Shown in pieces: positions 1 to 5,225 of a stretch of 5,911 nt of DNA (positions are counted from its first letter, which is position 1; each line of letters begins with the position of its first letter). A program made the translations under genes and the position numbers. The notes under the pieces are model-generated. The model was not told the origin of the DNA. It did not search any database and was given only the letters and a program-made list of their open reading frames with translations. Source of the DNA: Planctomycetota bacterium (lineage in GTDB: Bacteria > Planctomycetota > UBA1135 > GCA-002686595); the NCBI GenBank assembly GCA_020638875.1, contig JACKHS010000049.1:1-5911 (forward strand), given 5' to 3'.

Positions 1-137
1 CGGCGCCCGACGGCTACCTGGAGGCCGCGCGTCGCCTGGGCGTGGCGCCCGCCGAGTGCCTCGTGGTCGGCGACCGCGACGACGCCGACGGCGCCGCGGC
101 GCGCGCCGCGGGCATGGCGTTTCGACGGATCGGCTGA
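1..137 (+). CDS. HAD-family hydrolase, C-terminal end (5' partial)
   Basis: Only the last 44 codons are present, read in frame from base 3 to the TGA at 135-137. The piece starts APDGYLEAARRLGV and continues with CLVVGDRDDADGAAARAAGM. This is the classic end of a haloacid dehalogenase (HAD) hydrolase. The P-x-x-(G/Y)-L-x-A-A helix normally follows the motif III lysine, which would lie just outside the window. The hydrophobic strand plus G-D-R-x-x-x-D is motif IV, whose acidic residues bind the catalytic magnesium, and the AAxAAGM helix follows it. Such enzymes are mostly small-molecule phosphatases, often of the phosphoglycolate phosphatase or beta-phosphoglucomutase type. The substrate cannot be told from this fragment. 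The family call is firm and the exact function is unknown. Confidence 0.85.
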   Translation, partial: APDGYLEAARRLGVAPAECLVVGDRDDADGAAARAAGMAFRRIG

Positions 138-207
138 GCCGCCCGCCGGCCGATCGGGTAGCCTCGCGAGCGCGTCCTCGGCTCCTGCCGGACGCGTACC
201 GCGAGCC

Positions 208-372
208 ATGACCTTCACCAAGTGGACCGTCGTCGGCGGGCTGTGCCTCGCCGCGGGCCTGTACCTGCGCGTCGTCGCCTGCGACACCTGAGGCGATTGG
301 AAGTCCATGCTCGGTACGGGCATGATCCTCGTCGGCCTGATGCTCGCGCTCGGCGGCTCCAGCGCTAGCTGA
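208..372 (+). CDS. Tiny two-helix membrane protein frame interrupted by an in-frame TGA
   Basis: An ATG at 208 opens a 27-codon frame that ends at TGA 289-291. It reads MTFTKWTVVGGLCLAAGLYL, then RVVACDT. The same frame continues past the TGA for 26 codons (GDWKSMLGTGMILVG and a second hydrophobic stretch) to TGA 370-372. Each half holds one likely membrane helix. Third codon positions are G/C in 27 of 27 codons before the TGA and 23 of 26 after it, so both halves look coding. Together they would make a 54-residue hairpin membrane protein with a short polar loop at the TGA. Three readings are possible: a UGA recoded as selenocysteine, a recent nonsense mutation or sequence error, or two separate mini-ORFs, the second starting at ATG 307 behind GGAAG (299-303). 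No homologue is recognised. An intrinsic terminator follows at 428-460. Confidence 0.4.
306..324 (+). other. Stem-loop downstream of the internal TGA (SECIS-like geometry)
   Basis: CATGCTC (306-312) can pair with GGGCATG (318-324), giving seven base pairs including one T-G wobble, closed by the five-base loop GGTAC (313-317). The loop begins 22 nt after the TGA at 289-291. Bacterial selenocysteine insertion elements are hairpins directly 3' of the UGA, with a G or GGU in a small apical loop at about this distance, so the geometry fits. A seven-pair stem is easy to find by chance in GC-rich DNA. The hairpin may also simply cover the possible ATG at 307. The structure is seen in the sequence; its role is speculation. 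Confidence 0.3.
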
Positions 373-427
373 CGCGCGCTGCGCGCCCCGCTCGGCGCGC
401 CTGCGACGCCGCGCAGCCCCCCCCGCG

Positions 428-460
428 GGCCCTTCGCGGCCGCCCGGAGGGCCTTTCTTT
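428..460 (+). terminator. Intrinsic terminator after the small ORF region
   Basis: GGCCCTTCG (428-436) pairs with CGGAGGGCC (445-453) to form a nine-pair stem with one T-G wobble and an eight-base loop. TTTCTTT follows directly at 454-460. A GC-rich stem followed by a T-rich run is the standard Rho-independent terminator layout. It separates the HAD and small-ORF transcript from the pseudopilin operon, which then needs its own promoter between about 461 and 584. Confidence 0.7.
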
Positions 461-584
461 CCGGGCACGACCTCCTAGGAAATTCCTTTCGTAGGAAATC
501 CCTTTTGTGCTGGAGCGCCCCCTCGCGGGCGACCGAAGCAGGGACCGGACGGCGTCGCTCGCCAACGAGGCGCCGAACGGGAGC
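461..584 (+). promoter_or_regulatory. Upstream control region and leader of the pseudopilin operon
   Basis: This gap lies between the terminator at 428-460 and the chosen start of the first pseudopilin gene. Bases 461-507 are AT-rich and contain the tandem repeats. Bases 508-584 return to high GC and would form a leader of roughly 75 nt. Within it GCGAC (529-533) can pair with GTCGC (554-558), but I recognise no known riboswitch class. The promoter is inferred from position and composition only; no consensus boxes were identified. Confidence 0.4.
476..507 (+). repeat. Two tandem 16-bp repeats with palindromic cores (operator-like)
   Basis: TAGGAAATTCCTTTCG (476-491) is followed at once by TAGGAAATCCCTTTTG (492-507); 14 of 16 positions match. 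The first copy holds the odd-length palindrome AGGAA-A-TTCCT, and the second holds the same core with one change. The stretch 473-506 has only 13 G/C in 34 bases, far below the surroundings. Tandem dyad sites in an AT-rich gap before an operon are typical of binding sites for a dimeric regulator, with the promoter overlapping or nearby. I see no convincing sigma-70 -35/-10 pair. The 482-499 segment could also fold as a weak bulged hairpin. Confidence 0.5.
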
Positions 585-995
585 ATGCAACACCACACCA
601 CACGCAAGCTGCGGCGGGCACCCCACGGCCCCCGCCTGGGACTCACCTTGCTCGAGGTGACGCTCGCCATGGGGGTCCTCTCGGTCCTCCTGATGGGCAT
701 CACGGCGGGCTTCTCGATCGACCTGGGCTCGCTCGGGCGCGCGAAGCGCCTGACGGCCGGCACGGCCCTGCTGCAGACCGTCGTCGAGGACCTCTCCGCG
801 CAGAGCTACGACAACCTGCTCGCGCTGAACGGCGACCAGTTCTTCGACGGCGCGGACGCGGACTCCTCGGAGTACTCGGTCACGCTAGCGACGTTCGAGG
901 CCGACGTGGACCTGCTGCAGGTCCGCGCCGTGCTGACCGACCTCGACACCGGGCGCGAGCTGGGGCGCATCGTCACCCAGCGGAGCCGCAGATGA
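585..995 (+). CDS. Minor pseudopilin, PilV/GspI-like
   Basis: This is a 136-residue prepilin-type protein. The leader MQHHTTRKLRRAPHGPRLG is basic and ends in glycine 19. The mature part begins LTLLEVTLAMGVLSVLL, with glutamate at +5 (E24), the hallmark needed for prepilin peptidase cleavage and assembly. The hydrophobic helix spans about residues 20-43. The body contains a QSYDNLLALNG stretch like those of PilV/GspI-type minor pilins, then a beta-rich end. The frame stays open back to a GTG at 507, but that would give a 45-residue leader, so ATG 585 is preferred; GGGAG lies very close before it. The stop overlaps the next start as ATGA (992-995), indicating coupled translation. Such proteins sit in the inner membrane and then in the tip or initiation complex of a type IV pilus or type II secretion pseudopilus. 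The family is firm; PilV versus GspI is not settled. Confidence 0.85.
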   Translation: MQHHTTRKLRRAPHGPRLGLTLLEVTLAMGVLSVLLMGITAGFSIDLGSLGRAKRLTAGTALLQTVVEDLSAQSYDNLLALNGDQFFDGADADSSEYSVTLATFEADVDLLQVRAVLTDLDTGRELGRIVTQRSRR

Positions 996-1615
996 CGGGC
1001 GCGCAGACGAGAGCGCGGCGACGCGCGGGCTTCACGCTGGTGGAGGTCACGATCGCCAGCGGGCTGTTCCTGATCATCGGCTGGGTGCTGGTGCAGGTCA
1101 CCGGCGTCGGCGTCGGCTCGGCCGAGCGCGTCTCCGCCGAGCGCGCGGCCAACGCGGGCGTGCGCGAGGCGGTCGGACGCCTCGCCGACGAGTTGCGCTG
1201 CACGAGCGCGGATCAGCTCACGGTGACCGCGCTGCCCGACGGCAACCAGCGCCTGGACTTCCGCGTCCAGGTGCTCGACGGCGCGAGCACGTCCTGGGGC
1301 GTGTACGACGCCGGCTTCGGCAGCACGGCCGAGGAGCAGAACCAGGTCGGCTGGAGCCTGCGCTACACGGTGGAGGCCGCGGCGCAGGCCGACGGCTCGA
1401 TCGTGCGCACGCTGGTGCGCCAGGTCCTCGACACGCTCGGGGACGTGCAGGAGGAGGACGCGCTGGTCACGGGCTTGCGCGCGGGAGACGGGGTGAACCC
1501 CGGCCTGGCGCTGACGCAGGTCGGCGACGTATGGGAACTGGTGCTCTCGCTCGAGGGAGAGGTCGGGAACGGAACGGGGAGGAGGACGGAACTCCATGTC
1601 AGACTTCGCAACTAG
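992..1615 (+). CDS. Minor pseudopilin, PilW/GspJ-like
   Basis: This is a 207-residue protein with a short basic leader (MTGAQTRARRRAG). The prepilin motif follows as FTLVEVTIASGLFLIIGWVL, with cleavage after G13 and glutamate at +5 (E18). After the N-terminal helix come residues of the ERAANAGVREAVGRLADELR type, a long amphipathic helix usual in PilW/GspJ proteins. The rest is a beta-rich body with alternating LDFRVQV, WSLRYTV and WELVLSL strands. The length fits GspJ/PilW, which are larger than GspI/PilV. The start overlaps the previous stop by four bases (ATGA). The end overlaps the next gene by 20 bases, so its 3' end carries that gene's ribosome binding site. It is expected to join the minor-pseudopilin complex that primes fibre assembly. 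Whether this serves secretion or a surface pilus cannot be decided here. Confidence 0.85.
   Translation: MTGAQTRARRRAGFTLVEVTIASGLFLIIGWVLVQVTGVGVGSAERVSAERAANAGVREAVGRLADELRCTSADQLTVTALPDGNQRLDFRVQVLDGASTSWGVYDAGFGSTAEEQNQVGWSLRYTVEAAAQADGSIVRTLVRQVLDTLGDVQEEDALVTGLRAGDGVNPGLALTQVGDVWELVLSLEGEVGNGTGRRTELHVRLRN
1580..1585 (+). promoter_or_regulatory. Strong Shine-Dalgarno (AGGAGG) for the PilX-like gene
   Basis: A perfect AGGAGG, inside the purine run GGGGAGGAGG (1576-1585), lies 10 nt before ATG 1596. It fixes the start of the PilX-like protein and sits inside the 3' end of the PilW/GspJ-like gene. It is much stronger than the sites before the other genes of the operon, suggesting independent, efficient initiation on the largest product. 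Confidence 0.75.
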
Positions 1616-3497
1616 ACGACGGAACCGCCGCGCGCGTCGCGGCACGGCGATGGTGGGCGCCCTCGTGGTGGTCACCGGACTCTTCGGGCTGCTCGTGGCC
1701 ACCTCGACGATCTCGTCGGTGGAGGTGCGCGAGGCGCGCCGCGCGCTGGACGAGGTGCGCGTGCAGTACGTGGCCGAGGCCGGCGTGGAGCGGGCCATGG
1801 CCTTCCTGGACCAGGCCTCGCTGGGCGACCCGACCGACGGGCCGCTGGCGGGCCTCGAGAACCTGTTCGGCGCGGGCGAGACGATCACGCCCTTCGTCGG
1901 CACCGGCCTGGTCGACGGCAACGCGCAGGTGGGCGCCTTCACGGTGCGCCTCACGCGGCTGACGCAGAGCCCCGACGGGATGACGATCCAGATCGACGCG
2001 ACGGGCTACCTGCCCGACGCGCCGGTGAACCTGCCCGCGGGGCGCCGCGTGCAGGAGTGGAGCGCGGCCTCGGTCGTGGTCGAGTACACGCTCGAGCCCA
2101 GCGAGGTCTTCGACTACGCCTACTTCATCAACAACTGGGGCTGGTTCTACGGCAGCACGATCTTCTCGGAGGGCAACGTGCGCTCGAACGGCCAGTTCGA
2201 CGTCGCGGGCTACTCCCCCACCGTGAACGGCCAACCGCTCTACGAGGGCGTCGACTACGACGGCTCGACGGCGAGCCTGTCCGGCTATCAGGACGACAAC
2301 GGCGACGGGTTGCAGGACGGCAACGACGGCGGCGTGTTCTCCGGCTGGGACATCATCGGCGCGCAGAACCTGAAGGGCACCGGCGGCAACGACGAGAACC
2401 AGCACGACTTCCAGGGTCGGGTCGACATGCCCAACCTGACCGAGCTGGACTACTACGAGCAGCGCGCCACGGCCTACGGCAGCGGCGTCTCGATCGGCGG
2501 CAGCAGCGTCAGCGACGCCGTCTACGGCGACGAGCCGGGCGAGACGGGCAACCTGTACCTGAAGGGCACGGCCGCGAATCCGATCGTGCTCGACGGTCCG
2601 CTCGTCGTGCGCGGCGACGTGATCCTGAGCGGCTACGTGACCGGCCAGGGCGCGATCTACTGCGGCGGCAACGTCTACGTGCCGGACTCCATCGAGTACG
2701 TGAACCCGCCCTCCGAACCACGCCCGGACGGCACCACGCAGGAGGAGACCGAGGCCTGGCTCGCGGACAACTGGGACAAGGACTTCCTGGGCCTGTTCGC
2801 GCGCGAGAACATCGTCGTCGGCGACCACACCAGCAGCACCTGGCGCTCGTACGTCGGCGGCTGGATGAGCTCCTCGATGAACAGCTCGAAGGAGGACGCC
2901 GGCGAGGACGGCATCCCGAACACGCGCGCCGGCATGGACGGCATCCTCGGCACCGCGGACGACGACGTGCTCGAGGGGGACGGCGTCTTCACGACCGACG
3001 TCTACACCGAGGCCGACCTCGCGTACGGCCTGATCCCGGCCGGCAAGAGCGTCGGCGACGTCGTGCCCGGCAGCGGCGAGGACATCGACGGCGACGGCGT
3101 GTACGACGGCACGACCACGCTCGACGACGTCACCTTGACCACGCCGATGGACACCGCGCACTGGGGCGGCAACATGCCCGCGGGCGGCATCTCGAAGTGG
3201 AAGGACATCGCGACCAACTACGCCAACCGGCTCGACGCGGTGTTCTACACCAACCACTCGTTCTGCTACGTCGTGCTCGGGTCGGACCCGGCCGAGATCA
3301 ACGGGGCGCTCGTCAGCCGCAACGAGAACATCGTCTACGGCACGCCCAAGATCAGCATGAACCACGACGCGCGCCTGCTGGGCGGCAACTCCGGCATGGC
3401 CGGCAGCCTGCTGCCGCAGATGCTCCGCGAGCCCGCGGTGCTGAGCTGGCGCCGCCTGGACCGCGACCCGAACCACTACGCGGGGATCGAGGAATGA
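1596..3497 (+). CDS. Large PilX/GspK-like pilus-associated protein with calcium-loop motifs
   Basis: This 633-residue protein has a very basic N-terminus (RRRNRRARRG, to G16) followed by one hydrophobic helix at about 17-41. It then has EVREARRALDEV and YVAEAGVERAM, the conserved helix of PilX-type proteins. Residue +5 after G16 is glycine (G21), not glutamate, as in GspK, which caps pseudopili. The body is far longer than ordinary PilX and is rich in Gly, Asp and aromatic residues. Three Asp-rich loops look like calcium sites: D233-D244 (DDNGDGLQDGND), E437-D457 (with D448 and D455-457) and D496-D504 (DIDGDGVYD). Residues about 334-362 (VVRGDVILSGYVTGQG) read like short beta-helix rungs. Only two cysteines were noted, C356 and C557. 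The end has an AEINGALVSRNE stretch and an acidic tail. It starts behind AGGAGG and overlaps the next gene by ATGA. It is probably a fibre-tip or surface-exposed component; ligand unknown. Confidence 0.75.
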   Translation: MSDFATRRRNRRARRGTAMVGALVVVTGLFGLLVATSTISSVEVREARRALDEVRVQYVAEAGVERAMAFLDQASLGDPTDGPLAGLENLFGAGETITPFVGTGLVDGNAQVGAFTVRLTRLTQSPDGMTIQIDATGYLPDAPVNLPAGRRVQEWSAASVVVEYTLEPSEVFDYAYFINNWGWFYGSTIFSEGNVRSNGQFDVAGYSPTVNGQPLYEGVDYDGSTASLSGYQDDNGDGLQDGNDGGVFSGWDIIGAQNLKGTGGNDENQHDFQGRVDMPNLTELDYYEQRATAYGSGVSIGGSSVSDAVYGDEPGETGNLYLKGTAANPIVLDGPLVVRGDVILSGYVTGQGAIYCGGNVYVPDSIEYVNPPSEPRPDGTTQEETEAWLADNWDKDFLGLFARENIVVGDHTSSTWRSYVGGWMSSSMNSSKEDAGEDGIPNTRAGMDGILGTADDDVLEGDGVFTTDVYTEADLAYGLIPAGKSVGDVVPGSGEDIDGDGVYDGTTTLDDVTLTTPMDTAHWGGNMPAGGISKWKDIATNYANRLDAVFYTNHSFCYVVLGSDPAEINGALVSRNENIVYGTPKISMNHDARLLGGNSGMAGSLLPQMLREPAVLSWRRLDRDPNHYAGIEE

Positions 3498-4009
3498 GCC
3501 GCTCCACCTACCGACGTCGCGTCGCCGCGACGCTCCTGGCGGCCGTCACGCTGGCCGCGTACGCGCCGGCGCAGGAGGACGCCCCCGGCCCGCGCGAGAC
3601 CGACCCCGCCGACGTCGAACGCCTCTGGCAGCGGGGCCGCGAGGTCCTGCACCCGGGCGAGCCGCTCGACCTGGTGGGCTCGGAGCAGGGCGGCAACGAC
3701 TTCCGCGGCCGCACCCCGGCGCTCGAGCGCAGCGACCGCCAGGGCGCGCAGGTCGACCTCGACGTGCTGCGCGAGCGCAAGCTCGCCATGTACTCGGGCG
3801 CGCAGACCTTCAGCGCCCCGCCGCCGCCGGCGGCGCCGCCCGGGGTCGCGCCCGACGAGTGGCGCGAAGCGCCGGTCGGCGCGGACTCGCCCGACTCGTT
3901 CGTCGAGGAGGAGCCCGCCGAGCACGAGTTCTGGGCGCCGATCGTCTCGGCGCTGCTGGCGCTGCTGGGGCTGGCCGGCTGGGTCTGGCGCGGGCGCGTG
4001 GCCGCCTGA
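3494..4009 (+). CDS. Unrecognised secreted protein with C-terminal membrane anchor
   Basis: This 171-residue protein matches no family I recognise. Its start overlaps the PilX-like stop as ATGA (3494-3497), so it belongs to the same operon and is probably co-translated. Residues 1-27 are a typical signal peptide: basic MSRSTYRRR, a hydrophobic core LLAAVTLAA, and an APAQ cleavage region. The middle is charged and soluble-looking, including a DPADVERLWQRGREVL helix and a GNDFRGRTPALERSDRQG segment. Next come a proline run (S107-P116) and an acidic stretch with EEEPAEHE. Residues 148-165 form one membrane helix (PIVSALLALLGLAGW) with two arginines and VAA after it. The likely topology is periplasmic with a C-terminal inner-membrane anchor. 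The tail resembles tripartite sorting tails in layout, but no known sorting motif is present. A pilus or secretion accessory role is inferred from position only. Confidence 0.7.
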   Translation: MSRSTYRRRVAATLLAAVTLAAYAPAQEDAPGPRETDPADVERLWQRGREVLHPGEPLDLVGSEQGGNDFRGRTPALERSDRQGAQVDLDVLRERKLAMYSGAQTFSAPPPPAAPPGVAPDEWREAPVGADSPDSFVEEEPAEHEFWAPIVSALLALLGLAGWVWRGRVAA

Positions 4010-4018
4010 GCGCGGCCG
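3999..4018 (+). terminator. Possible stem-loop at the convergent junction
   Basis: GGCCGC (4000-4005) can pair with GCGGCC (4012-4017), extended by a T-G wobble, around the loop CTGAGC, which contains the stop of the anchored protein. Only 21 bases separate the two convergent stop codons. No T-run follows, so this is not a standard intrinsic terminator. It may be a transcript-end hairpin or chance in GC-rich DNA. Confidence 0.25.
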
Positions 4019-4030
4019 ATCACCCGCGCG

Positions 4031-5209
4031 TCACGCGCCGCGTTCGGAGCGCTCCAAGCCCTCGACGCGGCGCGTGAAGCGCAGCGCCCCGCCCGCGGGG
4101 CGCACGCGCCGGAAACCGAGCAGGTGGAAGATCTCCACCACCCACCAGCGCGCCACGTGCCGGTCGACCTCGAGCGTGCCGCGCTCGCCGCGCACGCGAC
4201 GGATGCCCGGCAGGAGCGGCGCCAGCCGATCGAGCCGGGCCGCGCGAACGACGCGCGAGAGCCGCAGCCAGACGCGCCGCACCTCGCGGCCGACGAAGAA
4301 GCCGTCCTGGCCCTGGCCCTGGTACAGCGGCAGCAGCACGAAGCCGTCCTCGGGGCACGCGATCTCGCCGCGGGCGTCGCGCGCGAGCACCTGACCGGCG
4401 CGCACGGCGTCGAAGTTCGTGAAGCCCGGGCGCATCTCGAACTCGTCCGCAGGCTCGACGTGGTGGCGGTACCGCATCTCGACCACGCCCGGCAGCCCGC
4501 GCGCGGCGCGCCGCAGCAGCGCGTGGTACTCGGCCGCCTCGGGCAGCTCCGCGCGCGTCAGCGCGCCGCAGGCGAGCAGCGTGAGCCAGACGGCGGCGAC
4601 GTGGTGCGCCTGCGTGCTCTCGGCGTCGTGCTGGCCGCCCTCGAAGCCGACCGCCACGTGACCGCGCTCGCCGAAGTAGCCCAGCAGCGCGCCCTCGACG
4701 TTCTCCTCGAGCCCGAGGATCACCGGCACGGGCAGCGCGAAGGCGATGCGCCGGTTCTGCAGCGTGTCGCCGATGATGCTGAAGGGCGCGCCGTCCGCCG
4801 AGGTGGAGTGCAGGTCGAGGAAGACCACCGGCTCGCGCGCGTCGGCCAGCGCCCGCTCCACCAGCGCGTGCAGCGCGGCGCGCTCGGCCGCGTCCCGGCT
4901 CGCGTCCGACGGCGCGCCCGGCGCGAGCTCGGTCGCGGACCACATGCGGTTGAGGTCGCGGTCGAGGAAGCGGTCGCCGCGGCGCAACGCGCCGAGGTTG
5001 CCGGCCAGGCCGACCACGCGCCCGCGCAACGGCAGCGCGCGCCGTTCGAGCTCGGCGAGCACCGCGCGGATGGCGTACACCCCGGCGGGCTCGTTGCCGT
5101 GCAGGCCGCCCACGAGCACGACGGTCGGCCCGGGCCGCGCGGTCTCGTAGGCGCCGAGGACGTGCCGCTCCAGGTCGGGGCGGCCGGCGCGGGGGGCGGC
5201 GAGGGTCAT
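4031..5209 (-). CDS. Zinc-dependent hydrolase, succinylglutamate desuccinylase/aspartoacylase family
   Basis: This 392-residue enzyme of the M14-like AstE/AspA fold cleaves amide bonds of N-acyl amino acids or gamma-glutamyl-type substrates in characterised relatives. GGLHGNEPAG carries zinc ligands H37 and E40. The substrate-binding RDLNR lies at 84-88, and FLDLHSTS carries the third zinc ligand H134. GFEGGQH places the catalytic glutamate at E190. All catalytic positions are therefore intact. A C-terminal beta-rich domain follows (about 250-330: a CPEDGFVLLP turn, then YQGQGQDGFFVGR). The last 60 residues extend beyond the usual AstE length of about 320 residues. ATG 5209 is 16 bp after the stop of the CBS protein, implying one operon, without a clear Shine-Dalgarno. 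The protein is cytoplasmic, with no signal peptide. True substrate is unknown; there is no ast cluster here, so arginine breakdown is unlikely. Confidence 0.85.
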   Translation of the reverse strand: MTLAAPRAGRPDLERHVLGAYETARPGPTVVLVGGLHGNEPAGVYAIRAVLAELERRALPLRGRVVGLAGNLGALRRGDRFLDRDLNRMWSATELAPGAPSDASRDAAERAALHALVERALADAREPVVFLDLHSTSADGAPFSIIGDTLQNRRIAFALPVPVILGLEENVEGALLGYFGERGHVAVGFEGGQHDAESTQAHHVAAVWLTLLACGALTRAELPEAAEYHALLRRAARGLPGVVEMRYRHHVEPADEFEMRPGFTNFDAVRAGQVLARDARGEIACPEDGFVLLPLYQGQGQDGFFVGREVRRVWLRLSRVVRAARLDRLAPLLPGIRRVRGERGTLEVDRHVARWWVVEIFHLLGFRRVRPAGGALRFTRRVEGLERSERGA

Positions 5210-5225
5210 CGGCGGCCGGGCGGGC

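Noticed and set aside
150..166. CCGATCGG palindrome and a TAGCCT -10-like box before the tiny ORF
   Set aside because: A short palindrome is common in such GC-rich DNA and no matching -35 is seen. It could be a promoter for the tiny ORF, but the evidence is too thin to list.
507..584. Upstream GTG start for the first pseudopilin
   Set aside because: It would give a 45-residue leader before the cleavage glycine, much longer than normal, and would place coding sequence against the tandem repeat.
1599..3476. 625-codon open frame antisense to the PilX-like gene
   Set aside because: Composition is dominated by Val, Ala, Arg and His with no family motif. It mirrors a well-supported gene on the other strand and is a shadow of high GC at third positions.
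2057..3493. Long + strand frame running into the anchored protein
   Set aside because: This part is an out-of-frame, arginine-rich reading of the PilX-like gene. Only the portion from ATG 3494, with its signal peptide, looks real.
4046..4055. Perfect palindrome GGAGCGCTCC
   Set aside because: It lies within the coding end of the zinc hydrolase, in Glu-Arg-Ser codons, with no T-run; most likely chance.
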